A stretch of DNA of 20,306 bases from Microgenomates group bacterium (lineage in GTDB: Bacteria; Patescibacteriota; Microgenomatia; UBA1400; PJMF01), in assembly GCA_009776965.1 (NCBI GenBank), contig WRMU01000009.1, forward strand, positions 1-20,306, in the 5' to 3' direction. The stretch's first letter is position 1, and each line of letters opens with the position of its first letter. Shown one piece after another: positions 1-7,263 of the stretch. A model generated the notes under the pieces. That model ran no database searches, had not been told where the DNA came from, and was given only the letters and a program-made list of their open reading frames with translations. A program made the position numbers and the translations under genes.

Positions 1-55
1 AAGGGTTAAGTGACACGATATATAGTTACTGTTCAAACAGTAATCCTTATTTCTA

Positions 56-399
56 TTTAATAAAACCAACAAGACGCACGAATTTCACAAATTTTATTTT
101 GTCAAAAAAAAAACTCTACATGTTTCGGACATTTCCTTTGCCCATCGTCAGGAGTTTTCTACTGTATATTCGACATTGGTATATTTCTTGCAGGTTTGAT
201 AACCACTTCCAAGCAGAGTCAGGATGGAACTCCATCAGTTCCATCCTGACCCTGTGCTTGGAATTTGTCATCAAACCTGCAAGAAATATACCAATGTCGA
301 ATGTACAGTAGAAAAATCCTAATGATGGGCAAAGGAAATGTCCGAAAAATGTAGAGATTTTTGACAAAATAAAATTCGTCGTCTTGTTGGTTTTATTAA
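56..399. repeat. Long imperfect inverted repeat (giant hairpin)
   Basis: The left arm (about 56-231) and right arm (about 237-399) are reverse complements around a 5-nt loop at 232-236. The innermost 12 bp are perfect. Further out the arms differ by short indels, many of them in homopolymers, and the left arm has roughly 9 extra bases near 80-90. No credible gene lies in 1-409. It could be a real hairpin between genes, or a fold-back artefact at a sequence end, since the adjacent membrane-protein gene also breaks off here. Confidence 0.8.
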
Positions 400-409
400 A
401 AGAAATTTA

Positions 410-1636
410 TTACGATTCAAGGTCACATGAAGGTAAAGTAATCCTTAGTAATTCTGTATACCCCTCCCCCCCCCCCTTTGGCCTGGGAACAAACCACAAA
501 AAAAAAAAAACCCCTCGCCCCGCCACAATACTCAAACAAAAACCCCCCGCCAGCAGCATCCGCCAAGGAAACTGCATCATATAAAACACGCTCGGCATCC
601 TCTCCCAAGGAATTAAATTGGTGGTCAACAACATCGACCCCACCCCCAAAATCCACATCGCTCGCCCCAAATCCCTTTCTTCCTTCTCCATTTTTTTGCT
701 CAACGGCCAAAAACCCACCAACCCCGCCATCGCCGCCAGCCCAATCCCAAAAGCCATCACATTACTCGCTCCGCCGGTCACCTTATCGTCCCAAAACAGC
801 CTCCGCAAAGTCAGCGCTCCGAAGTTAAAGAAGTCGCCATTCTGCGCCATAATCACTTCTTGGTAGTTTTTTTGCCAAATATTATAATTACTAGCCATTT
901 TCAATTCCCCGAAAGGAACCCAAAAAAAAGCACTAACCCCCAAAGCCACTACCGCGCTTAGCAATAACCTATTTATCACCTTTATATACAGTAATTTTTT
1001 TATGTTTATTAATAGGTATCCTCCAGCGATCAACCCGAAAATAAATACACTCAAATTATGCGATAATAACATTCCCGCCATTCCCAGCACCGTCCATAGC
1101 AAATATTTCTCCTTTTTCTCTATCAACCGCCATAGTCCCAACCACAACATCGGCGCCAGAAAGAAAGTTGGCAATTCCCCGAAGGCGCTACGCACATAAA
1201 TGTCCGTCAGATGATAGGGGGCCAGCATATAAACCATCGCCACCATCAACCCCAAATACCTTTTTTTACTAATTTCATTCACCATCTTCGCCATCGCTAA
1301 TCCCCCTCCATAAACACAACCAAAAATCATTAAGTTCACTCCCCAGATCCAACTACCTCCGCTAATAATTTTCCCCAGAAGCGCCATATATGCGGCCAAC
1401 GGCCCATAAAACAAACTAAACCCATACCCCGCTCCATAAAGCAACTCCGAATCCACTTGCGGCACTATCTGCCCTCCGCGTATTGCATTCTCTAGCCCCG
1501 CAAACCGATACAAATGAAACCCCAAATCATGCCCCCAGATCGTTCCATGTAACCATAAAGGCACACAAATCACCAAAGCCACCACCAACAAAAACAAACT
1601 GCTCAACAAGTTCTTAGACAGTCGCAGTTTTTTCAT
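410..1636 (-). CDS. PTPS-related (GT-C-like) polytopic membrane protein, 3' end disrupted
   Basis: The protein has many hydrophobic segments. After the first transmembrane helix it carries the pattern GHDLGFHLYRFAGLENAI, followed by a GYGFSLFYGPLAAY stretch. This resembles the PTPS_related/YfhO-like membrane family, which is probably GT-C-type glycosyl transfer or envelope related; that function is inferred. Near residues 355-375 it has the typical QFPWRMLLAGGF segment, after which such proteins normally continue with more helices. Here residue 376 (near position 511) runs into a 13-A tract and the remaining 32 residues look random, so the real gene is longer and is broken or frameshifted. 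The start ATG at 1636 overlaps the end of thrS by 23 nt, which suggests co-transcription. I am sure of a membrane protein, less sure of the family. Confidence 0.75.
   Translation of the reverse strand: MKKLRLSKNLLSSLFLLVVALVICVPLWLHGTIWGHDLGFHLYRFAGLENAIRGGQIVPQVDSELLYGAGYGFSLFYGPLAAYMALLGKIISGGSWIWGVNLMIFGCVYGGGLAMAKMVNEISKKRYLGLMVAMVYMLAPYHLTDIYVRSAFGELPTFFLAPMLWLGLWRLIEKKEKYLLWTVLGMAGMLLSHNLSVFIFGLIAGGYLLINIKKLLYIKVINRLLLSAVVALGVSAFFWVPFGELKMASNYNIWQKNYQEVIMAQNGDFFNFGALTLRRLFWDDKVTGGASNVMAFGIGLAAMAGLVGFWPLSKKMEKEERDLGRAMWILGVGSMLLTTNLIPWERMPSVFYMMQFPWRMLLAGGFCLSIVAGRGVFFFLWFVPRPKGGGEGYTELLRITLPSCDLES
461..514. repeat. Homopolymer tracts at the broken 3' end of a gene
   Basis: There are 11 consecutive C at 466-476 and 13 consecutive A at 498-510, with more C runs on both sides. 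The reading frame of the minus-strand membrane protein stops looking like protein exactly here. Either the tracts contain length errors or this is a real breakpoint. Confidence 0.6.
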
Positions 1637-3488
1637 TGATTAACTTCTCTGCTCTCTCTACCAGCTTCTTTCCATCCTCATCGAGCAGCCCCTCTCCATT
1701 AATCTCAATCTTCATTCTCTCCCCCGCCACCTCCTTATTGCCAATTACCACATGCGCTGGGATTTTTTGCGCCTGCACTGCTCGTATTTTTGCCCCCAGC
1801 CGCTCATTATCATTATCCACCTCCACCCTTATCCCCAAGGCCCGCAGCTTCTCCCCCACTTCCTGCGCTTTTTCGCTGCAACAATCCGTCACGCTCAGTA
1901 CCGCCACCTGTACCGGACTCAACCACCAAGGCAGTCTCCCCGAGTGATGCTCAATCAACACCCCAATCATCCGCTCAAAACTCCCGAAAATCGCCGCATG
2001 GATCATTACCGGCACTTGTTTCTGGTTCTGCGCATCAACATATTCGCAACCAAATCTCCCCGGCAGCTGGAAATCCAGCTGAATTGTCGCCACCTGCCAT
2101 TTCCTCCCCAGACTATCCGCAATATCCACGTCAATCTTCGGCCCATAAAACGCCCCGTCCTTCTCTTTCACCTCATACTTTATCCCTTCCGTTTCTAGCG
2201 CACTCATCAAATCACTCTCCGCTCTATTCCAAGTCGCCTCCTCCCCCAGATGGTCATCCGGCATCGTGCTCAAGAAATAACTCGGAGTCAGGCCCAGTTT
2301 CTCATAATATTTCTTCACCGCCTCCAGCAAATTGGCAATTTCCGCTGATACTTGGTCTTCCCGACACAAAATATGACTATCATCTTGAGTAATTTCCCGA
2401 ACTCTAAATAGCCCATTTAACTCCCCGCTTTTCTCATTGCGAAACACCTGCCCGATCTCGGTATAGCGCACCGGCAGCTCCCGATAGCTTCTCTGGCGCG
2501 TTTGATAAATCTTGATATTAAACGGACAATCCATCGGTTTTAGGCAATAAATAGCATTGTTATCATCGCAGCCGCCGTCCACATCATCCTCAGAGCGCCG
2601 AAACTGGAACATGTCGTCCTTATAATGATCCCAATGCCCCGAAGTCACCCACAGTCCATTCTTTGCCATCATCGGCGTTTTAATCTGGATAAACCCATGA
2701 TCTCGCCGCAGCTTTTTCCCCAATTTCTCCAGCTCATTCCAGATCACCATCCCCTTTTCATGCCAAAACACCGCCCCGGGACAATCGCAGTCGAAGCTAA
2801 ACAAATCTAATTCCCTCCCTAATTTTTTATGATCTCTCTTTTTTGCCTCCTCCATCATCGTCAAATAATTATCCAGTTCCTCTCTGGTAGCAAAAGCCGT
2901 TCCCGTAATTCTCGTCAACATTTCATTCTGCTCATTATTTTGCCAGTAAGCTCCAGACATACTCAGTAGTTTTACTGCCCCGATCTCGCTCGTTTTTTTA
3001 ACGTGCGGCCCCATGCATAAATCCACAAAATATCCTCTTTTTAGCATCTCCTCAAAAGTGACGTCCATCCACCATTTTTCCTCTAGTTGTTCCATTTTTT
3101 CCTTCGTCGCCAACACATAAAAGGTTACTTCCGGACTTCCCGAAGATTGAGCCTCCCTCTGCACCGCTATGGTTGCTATCGTTTCCTTCTTAAAACGATT
3201 ATTCGCCCAGAAATCCACTGCCTCGCTCAAGCTCACTTCATAACTTTTGAACTCCCAATCCGCTTCAATAATTTTTTGCATTTCCCTCTCAATTTTCTCG
3301 AAATCCTTTTCCCCAATCTCCCCTTCTCCGTCATTAGCAAAATCGGTATAAAATCCCTCCTCCGTTGCCGGACCATGTGCCATCACAATATTCTTACTTC
3401 CCCTGAACAACTGCGACAGACAATAGGTCAAAATGTGCTCACTGCTATGTCTAATTTCCTCTAGTGATGCGACATTTTTTTTCGTCAT
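1614..3488 (-). CDS. thrS: Threonyl-tRNA synthetase lacking the TGS domain
   Basis: This class II synthetase charges tRNA-Thr. The 624-residue protein starts directly in the editing domain, with HSSEH (His14/His18) and CMGPH (Cys158/His162) forming the usual editing site. The catalytic core follows: LKPMDCPF with the zinc cysteine, RYTEIGQVFRNE (motif 2), DDSHIL with the zinc histidine, and MIHAAIFGSFERMIGVLIEHH (motif 3 region). A C-terminal anticodon-binding domain starts near LPWWLSPVQ. The N-terminal TGS domain of about 60 residues found in most bacterial ThrRS is absent. I chose ATG 3488 (MTKKN); a TTG three codons upstream (3497) is possible but overlaps the -10 element. It is convergent with nothing on the left and overlaps the membrane-protein gene downstream. 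Confidence 0.96.
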   Translation of the reverse strand: MTKKNVASLEEIRHSSEHILTYCLSQLFRGSKNIVMAHGPATEEGFYTDFANDGEGEIGEKDFEKIEREMQKIIEADWEFKSYEVSLSEAVDFWANNRFKKETIATIAVQREAQSSGSPEVTFYVLATKEKMEQLEEKWWMDVTFEEMLKRGYFVDLCMGPHVKKTSEIGAVKLLSMSGAYWQNNEQNEMLTRITGTAFATREELDNYLTMMEEAKKRDHKKLGRELDLFSFDCDCPGAVFWHEKGMVIWNELEKLGKKLRRDHGFIQIKTPMMAKNGLWVTSGHWDHYKDDMFQFRRSEDDVDGGCDDNNAIYCLKPMDCPFNIKIYQTRQRSYRELPVRYTEIGQVFRNEKSGELNGLFRVREITQDDSHILCREDQVSAEIANLLEAVKKYYEKLGLTPSYFLSTMPDDHLGEEATWNRAESDLMSALETEGIKYEVKEKDGAFYGPKIDVDIADSLGRKWQVATIQLDFQLPGRFGCEYVDAQNQKQVPVMIHAAIFGSFERMIGVLIEHHSGRLPWWLSPVQVAVLSVTDCCSEKAQEVGEKLRALGIRVEVDNDNERLGAKIRAVQAQKIPAHVVIGNKEVAGERMKIEINGEGLLDEDGKKLVERAEKLINEKTATV

Positions 3489-3497
3489 AATGCCCAA

Positions 3498-3506
3498 ATT
3501 ATATCA
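3498..3506 (-). promoter_or_regulatory. Extended -10 promoter of thrS, near-leaderless
   Basis: The minus strand reads TGATATAAT, ending 9 nt before the ATG at 3488. Transcription would start 2-3 nt before the start codon. No Shine-Dalgarno sequence and no clear -35 are visible. Confidence 0.6.
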
Positions 3507-3537
3507 TATTTTACATCTTGCTTTTTTCCAGTTTTTT

Positions 3538-3546
3538 TGTTATAGT
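3538..3546 (+). promoter_or_regulatory. Candidate extended -10 for the zinc-ribbon gene
   Basis: TGTTATAGT differs by one base from the TGnTATAAT form seen at other genes here. It would give a leader of about 185 nt before the gene at 3738. No good -35 is seen. Confidence 0.35.
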
Positions 3547-3680
3547 TACCTACAGTTAGATCTAGTGACATGCATCGCGCAGGCCTACTAGTTCTTTCCC
3601 CTATTTAACAAAGAGAGGAGGTTTTTCTATAAGTACCCACATTTTACTCGCGATTATCATGTCCGCGCATCAACTTTCTT

Positions 3681-3720
3681 GCTGGCCGCCGATCAATATC
3701 CGCGCCAGCCATAATTTTTT
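3681..3720 (+). promoter_or_regulatory. Terminator-like leader hairpin before the zinc-ribbon gene
   Basis: GCTGGC at 3681-3686 pairs with GCCAGC at 3704-3709. The stem extends inward through further pairs, with one bulge and one mismatch, to a CAAT loop. Six T follow at 3715-3720, directly before the AAGGAG ribosome-binding site. The position suits attenuation of the downstream gene. The rest of 3500-3737 holds no gene I can support. Confidence 0.4.
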
Positions 3721-3737
3721 AAGGAGAAGATCCAATT

Positions 3738-4187
3738 ATGTGCAACCAGATACACACCACAGAAGCAGAAATTGTCGCAGCTATTGTCAGCGACGCCAAC
3801 GACGTCATTATGCGCGCTCTAGCTAACCTTTTCGAAATTAAAGTTAGCAGAGAAGCCGCCGGCTATGAAGGAGAAAACGCACAGCAAACTTATGAAAAGA
3901 CGCTTTGCGCTTTTCATAACATTTCTCTTGAGATGCTAGGCCTTACGCGCGACATCATCGACAGCCTCACCGACCCCTGCGACAGTTGTGATGTCCATCC
4001 TAACCACGTCTGCGAATGTGATTATTGTGGAGAACAAATACCTGTGTACACATACATAGACACAGCAGAGCTCTACTGCCCATGTTGCAATAAGGCAGTC
4101 ACTTACGAAAGTGATCCAATCGACGACATCCATGGGACGAACCTAATGGGGTACAGCGATGAACTCCATGGTCCGTCTAACAAGTAG
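3738..4187 (+). CDS. Small acidic zinc-ribbon-like protein, unknown function
   Basis: The 149-residue protein is not recognised. The first about 75 residues look helical (repeated A/E/I/L-rich stretches). The second half has a cysteine cluster, CDSC then CECDYC then CPCC, within about 45 residues. This could bind one or two zinc ions as a rubredoxin/zinc-ribbon-type fold. The start ATG has a good ribosome-binding site (AAGGAG, spacing about 10 nt). A strong hairpin stands both before it (3681-3720) and after it (4236-4260), so it is probably a single-gene unit. Its codon use is less CTC/ATC/ACC-rich than the neighbouring housekeeping genes, which may point to a different origin. Confidence 0.7.
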   Translation: MCNQIHTTEAEIVAAIVSDANDVIMRALANLFEIKVSREAAGYEGENAQQTYEKTLCAFHNISLEMLGLTRDIIDSLTDPCDSCDVHPNHVCECDYCGEQIPVYTYIDTAELYCPCCNKAVTYESDPIDDIHGTNLMGYSDELHGPSNK

Positions 4188-4235
4188 ATCCCTACATCTC
4201 AACATGCACCCATTTCCTCCTTTCTTGTTTTGGTT

Positions 4236-4268
4236 GGGGCGCGGCCTCGTGCCGCGCCCCACCAGCCT
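4236..4268 (+). terminator. Hairpin after the zinc-ribbon gene
   Basis: A perfect 10-bp GC stem (GGGGCGCGGC/GCCGCGCCCC) with loop CTCGT spans 4236-4260 and is followed after a few bases by a T-rich stretch. It lies about 50 nt after the stop codon at 4187. Confidence 0.6.
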
Positions 4269-4275
4269 TTTCTTG

Positions 4276-4284
4276 TGTTATAAT
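4276..4284 (+). promoter_or_regulatory. Extended -10 promoter of rpmF
   Basis: TGTTATAAT is a full match to TGnTATAAT and lies 32 nt before the rpmF ATG. No good -35 is seen. Confidence 0.6.
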
Positions 4285-4316
4285 ACCTCCGTTCAATTAA
4301 AATAGAATGTACATTT

Positions 4317-4466
4317 ATGGGAGCACAACCAAAAAACAAAATCACCCGCGCCGAAAGAGGCAAGCGCCGCTCTGGCAACACCCCTTCTCTCAAGAGAGAC
4401 GCTAAAGTCACCAAGGTTCCCCACCATAAACAAACTCTCCTCAAAAAGCTCAGCCTCGCTAAATAA
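4317..4466 (+). CDS. rpmF: 50S ribosomal protein L32
   Basis: The 49-codon gene encodes MGAQPKNKITRAERGKRR and then SGNTPSLKRDAKVTKVPHHK, the N-terminal basic motif and central segment of bacterial L32. It is a structural protein of the large ribosomal subunit. It is short and lacks the CxxC zinc pairs of some L32 forms. It has its own extended -10 promoter. The next gene, nusB, follows after 63 nt. Confidence 0.85.
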   Translation: MGAQPKNKITRAERGKRRSGNTPSLKRDAKVTKVPHHKQTLLKKLSLAK

Positions 4467-4485
4467 TTCTACTGAGTATAATTTC

Positions 4486-4514
4486 TTGACACTTGTCCAT
4501 AAATACGTTAATGT
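4486..4514 (+). promoter_or_regulatory. Candidate promoter of nusB
   Basis: A consensus TTGACA at 4486-4491 is followed at about 17 nt by TAATGT, a weak -10. It lies between rpmF and nusB. Transcription could also continue from rpmF, since no terminator is seen. Confidence 0.35.
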
Positions 4515-4529
4515 TTATAAATTATTACT

Positions 4530-4964
4530 ATGACTGAAACTGCCACACCACCAGAAGACTTCGAGACTGCCGACCTCCCTGAGGATACCGACCCTCGCCA
4601 TGCCCGACGCATTCTCCTTTTCCAAGCTCTTTTTGCCAATAGCTTCACCCCCCAGAACTGGGACAAACAAGATTTCAATTTCGACCAAAAAACTATCAAT
4701 AAAGTCCAAGACATCCAACAATATCTCCCCGAGTTTGACGAGCAAATCATCGCCGTCGCCCCCGAGCGTCCCATCCAAGAAATCACCAAAGCCGACCTCT
4801 TTGTCCTCTATACTATCCTCTACGAAAACAAAACCAAAAACACCCCCACCAAAGTCCTCATCAACGAAGGCATCGAACTCGCCAAGGAGTTCGGTAATGA
4901 CAATTCCTTTGCCTTTATCAACGCCGTCTTAGAAAAATTATTAATTACTACCAATCAAGCCTAA
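4530..4964 (+). CDS. nusB: Transcription antitermination factor NusB
   Basis: The protein (144 residues) has the NusB signature DPRHARRILLFQALFANSF (residues about 21-39), then RPIQEITKADLFVLYTILYE, TPTKVLINEGIELAKEFG and a final SFAFINAVLEKLL. NusB binds boxA RNA with S10 (NusE) and promotes antitermination of rRNA operons. An acidic N-terminal extension of about 20 residues precedes the fold. The stop codon is separated by 2 nt from the next start, so it forms a tight operon with the ACP-like gene and rnc. Confidence 0.93.
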   Translation: MTETATPPEDFETADLPEDTDPRHARRILLFQALFANSFTPQNWDKQDFNFDQKTINKVQDIQQYLPEFDEQIIAVAPERPIQEITKADLFVLYTILYENKTKNTPTKVLINEGIELAKEFGNDNSFAFINAVLEKLLITTNQA

Positions 4965-4966
4965 AT

Positions 4967-5269
4967 ATGTCAGCTACTCCTCTTGACCTTACCAACTTTA
5001 TTCAAGAACTCATCTCCACCCAAACCAACAACCCCATCGAGGATGTCCATCTAGGCGCCATTCTCACCACCGAACTCAACCTCACCCTCGAGGATATCCA
5101 TCGCTTAGTTAAACAAATCGAGGAAGCTTACAATTCTCAAATCGTCCCCGAGGACCCTTCCCTCGCCCCCATCAGCCTCGACATCCTCTCCGATCCCGAT
5201 GTCATCTCCGAAATCGAGACTGTTGGCGATTTAATCGACATCATCGCTAGCGAAATCGAATTAGGATAA
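4967..5269 (+). CDS. Acyl carrier protein-like, phosphopantetheine serine apparently missing
   Basis: The 100-residue acidic helical protein has the ACP outline: a first helix, an ELNLTLEDIHRLVKQIEEAYN segment at the helix II position, and a C-terminal SEIETVGDLIDIIASEI resembling the ACP ending TVGDAIDYI. The genomic place just before rnc is also classic for acpP. However, the DSL motif that carries 4'-phosphopantetheine is replaced by NLTLED with no serine, so it probably cannot carry acyl groups. It also has an insert (residues about 65-80) between the two conserved parts. It is likely a relict or repurposed ACP. Confidence 0.7.
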   Translation: MSATPLDLTNFIQELISTQTNNPIEDVHLGAILTTELNLTLEDIHRLVKQIEEAYNSQIVPEDPSLAPISLDILSDPDVISEIETVGDLIDIIASEIELG

Positions 5270-5273
5270 ATAT

Positions 5274-5975
5274 ATGAGAGCTCCCAAAATCACCCTCTCC
5301 GATGTTTCCTCAAAACTCCCCTTCCCTGAGTTCAAGAACAAAAACCTGCTCTTAACCGCCCTCTCCCATCGCTCTGCCCTCCATGAGCACCTAACTCCCT
5401 CCAAAGAATCTAATGAGCGTCTCGAGTTTCTTGGCGATGCCATTCTCGAGTTCCTCATCACCGACTTCCTCTACCATCGCCTCCCCCACGAACCAGAAGG
5501 AAAATTAACCCTCATCCGCTCCGCTCTGGTTAAAACCACCACTCTCGCCCAGATCGGACACGAACTTAATATGGGTGAGCGCCTTTTTATGAGCAAGGGC
5601 GAAGAAAAAACTAATGGTCGCAACAATGAATCTCTCTTGGCCAATAGTTTTGAGGCTCTGCTAGGTGCCCTCTATCTCGACCAAGGTATCGACGCCGTCA
5701 CTGCCCTTCTCAAAAGAACCCTCATTCCCGTTTTTGACGAAATTATGCGCACCCATTCCTATCGCGACCACAAAAGCCACCTCCAAGAAATTGTCCAAGC
5801 TCGAGGGCTTGCCATTCCTGTTTATGAAGTTGTGAGCAGCATTGGCCCCGATCATGACAAGACTTTCACCATCCAAGCTGTCATCGACGGCGAAGTTCAG
5901 GGCGAAGGAGCTGGTAAGAGCAAACAGCAGGCTCAGCAGGCCGCCGCCGCCCAAGCGCTGGAGCATTACCATTAA
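5274..5975 (+). CDS. rnc: Ribonuclease III
   Basis: The 233-residue enzyme cleaves double-stranded RNA during rRNA and mRNA processing. The signature NERLEFLGDAIL (residues 47-58) holds the Mg-binding residues Glu48, Glu51 and Asp55. The second metal-site segment is ANSFEALLGALYLD, with Asn where E. coli has Asp114; the Glu equivalent to E. coli Glu117 is kept. A double-stranded RNA-binding domain fills residues about 160-230, ending in GAGKSKQQAQQAAAAQALE. It starts 4 nt after the ACP-like stop and ends the operon. Confidence 0.95.
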   Translation: MRAPKITLSDVSSKLPFPEFKNKNLLLTALSHRSALHEHLTPSKESNERLEFLGDAILEFLITDFLYHRLPHEPEGKLTLIRSALVKTTTLAQIGHELNMGERLFMSKGEEKTNGRNNESLLANSFEALLGALYLDQGIDAVTALLKRTLIPVFDEIMRTHSYRDHKSHLQEIVQARGLAIPVYEVVSSIGPDHDKTFTIQAVIDGEVQGEGAGKSKQQAQQAAAAQALEHYH

Positions 5976-5983
5976 ACTATAGT

Positions 5984-6045
5984 AACCGGCTGTAAGCGAT
6001 TATGAGGCGAAGAAAAAGGCCGAAAATACCGCTTTACAGTCGGTT
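5984..6045. repeat. Inverted repeat between rnc and the rplJ promoter
   Basis: AACCGGCTGTAAGCG at 5984-5998 pairs with CGCTTTACAGTCGGTT at 6030-6045 with one mismatch and one bulge. No T-run follows, so it is not a standard terminator. It overlaps TTTACA (6034-6039), a possible -35 for rplJ. It could be an rnc 3' hairpin or an operator. Confidence 0.5.
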
Positions 6046-6051
6046 AGACTG

Positions 6052-6060
6052 TGATATAAT
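6052..6060 (+). promoter_or_regulatory. Extended -10 promoter of the rplJ-rplL operon
   Basis: TGATATAAT gives a leader of about 108 nt before rplJ, a normal length for an L10 leader. TTTACA at 6034-6039 may act as a weak -35 (15-nt spacer). Confidence 0.6.
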
Positions 6061-6127
6061 ACGCCTTGTTACCTAAGACCACGTGCACCCCAATAAGTCG
6101 CGTCGAGGAAAAACACCTTTGTTTCTT

Positions 6128-6158
6128 CTCTGGTCTAGCTTAACACCAGAGATTTTTT
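6128..6158 (+). promoter_or_regulatory. L10-leader attenuator hairpin
   Basis: CTCTGGT (6128-6134) pairs with ACCAGAG (6145-6151), followed by six T at 6153-6158. This intrinsic-terminator shape lies 16 nt before rplJ. L10 leaders in many bacteria are bound by L10-L12 for feedback control; here the same role is inferred from position and shape. Confidence 0.6.
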
Positions 6159-6174
6159 ATTTACAAAGGAAATT

Positions 6175-6678
6175 ATGCCAAACAGTAAAAACCAAACCAA
6201 CCTCGAGAGCCTCAAAGAAAGACTCGCTCAAGCTAAATCTGCCGCCATTGTTGACTACCAAGGTGTCACCGTCAACGAGCTCACTAACCTCCGCTCCAAG
6301 CTCAGAGATGTTGACAGTGAGTTTTTTGTCACCAAAAACACCCTCATCAACCTTGCTTTCGACAAAAACGCTGATGTCACCGCTTCTCTCAGCGGTATGA
6401 ACGCTCTCATTTTGTCCTACGCAGACGAAGTCAGCGGCCTCAAAATCGCCTTTGACTTCCAGAAAGATAGCGAGAAGCTTACCATCAAAAACGGCTCCTT
6501 AAACGGACAAATTGTGGACGCTGATGCCATTAAGGCTCTCAGCAAATTACCCAGCAAGAACGAACTCATCATTTCCCTCATCTCCCGCCTCAACGGTCCT
6601 GCTTATGGCCTAGTCAATGTCCTACAGGCCGGTCCGCGCAACCTCGTTTATGCCCTCCAAGCTATTGCTAATAAATAA
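6175..6678 (+). CDS. rplJ: 50S ribosomal protein L10
   Basis: The 167-residue protein shows the L10 pattern: KERLAQAKSAAIVDYQGVTV, NELTNLRSKLRD, FFVTKNTLINLAF, a central SGMNALILSY, and a C-terminal helix (GLVNVLQAGPRNLVYALQAI) that binds L7/L12 dimers to form the ribosomal stalk. The length is normal for the family. The ribosome-binding site is AAAGGA. It is followed after 31 nt by rplL, the usual pair. Confidence 0.96.
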   Translation: MPNSKNQTNLESLKERLAQAKSAAIVDYQGVTVNELTNLRSKLRDVDSEFFVTKNTLINLAFDKNADVTASLSGMNALILSYADEVSGLKIAFDFQKDSEKLTIKNGSLNGQIVDADAIKALSKLPSKNELIISLISRLNGPAYGLVNVLQAGPRNLVYALQAIANK

Positions 6679-6709
6679 TACTAATTAGAAATAAATAGAA
6701 AGAATATTT

Positions 6710-7087
6710 ATGACCAAAAACGTTGAAAAAATCGTTTCCGCCGTTAAAGAACTCTCTTTAATGGAAGTCTCCGAGCTTGTCAAAGCACTCGAGGAGGAGT
6801 TTGGCGTCTCCGCCGCTGCTCCAGTAGCCGTGGCCGCCACAGGCGCCGCTGCCGCTGCCCCAGCAGAGGAGAAAACCGAGTTTGATGTCGTCCTAAAAGA
6901 CGGTGGTAGCAACAAAATTGCCGCCATTAAAGCCATTCGTGTTCTCAAGCCAGATCTTGGTTTGAGCGAAGCTAAAACCTTCGTCGAAAGCGCTCCTAAG
7001 ACCGTCCTCGAAGGCGCGAAGAAAGAAGACGCCGATGCCGCCAAGAAAACCCTCGAGGAGGCCGGCTGTGTTGTCGAGTTGAAATAA
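6710..7087 (+). CDS. rplL: 50S ribosomal protein L7/L12
   Basis: The 125-residue stalk protein recruits translation factors. It has the N-terminal dimerisation region (VKELSLMEVSELVKALEEEF), an Ala/Pro-rich hinge (residues about 35-52), and the conserved C-terminal domain (EFDVVLKDGGSNKIAAIKAI, LGLSEAKTFVESAPKTV, ending AGCVVELK). It is the last gene of the operon, followed by a strong terminator. Confidence 0.97.
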   Translation: MTKNVEKIVSAVKELSLMEVSELVKALEEEFGVSAAAPVAVAATGAAAAAPAEEKTEFDVVLKDGGSNKIAAIKAIRVLKPDLGLSEAKTFVESAPKTVLEGAKKEDADAAKKTLEEAGCVVELK

Positions 7088-7104
7088 TTTAGCTCATTCT
7101 GGAC

Positions 7105-7138
7105 AAAAAAAGGATCGCCTAGGCGATCCTTTTTTTTG
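7105..7138 (+). terminator. Rho-independent terminator after rplL
   Basis: The perfect palindrome GGATCGCCTAGGCGATCC (7112-7129) is flanked by seven A before and eight T after. It lies 17 nt past the rplL stop. Confidence 0.92.
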
Positions 7139-7227
7139 TAAATCTTGCACCACTTTTGCAACTACTTTGTCGGTTTTTATTCATATACTAGGAGGAATTG
7201 TTCTTTCAAATCTTCTTTGGAAACAGC

Positions 7228-7250
7228 AAGGTGGGTAAATAGTCCACCTT
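7228..7250 (+). promoter_or_regulatory. Small hairpin just before the 35-codon gene
   Basis: AAGGTGG (7228-7234) pairs with CCACCTT (7244-7250) around a 9-nt loop. It ends a few bases before the AAAGGAAG ribosome-binding site of the small gene at 7264. Confidence 0.4.
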
Positions 7251-7263
7251 AGAAAGGAAGTCG

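Noticed and set aside
1..12. The 12-mer AAGGGTTAAGTG occurs here and again at about 7856-7867
   Set aside because: A single 12-base match in 20 kb is expected by chance and the surroundings do not align.
1..409. Short open frames within the giant hairpin
   Set aside because: They mirror each other through the inverted repeat, have no ribosome-binding sites and no protein-like composition.
3660..3830. Possible leader peptide starting at ATG 3660
   Set aside because: It overlaps the next gene in another frame, has no fitting ribosome-binding site and its sequence is not protein-like.
7190..7243. AGGAGG followed by TTG and a 14-codon frame
   Set aside because: The spacing of about 3 nt is too short and no ATG is present, so a leader peptide cannot be supported.
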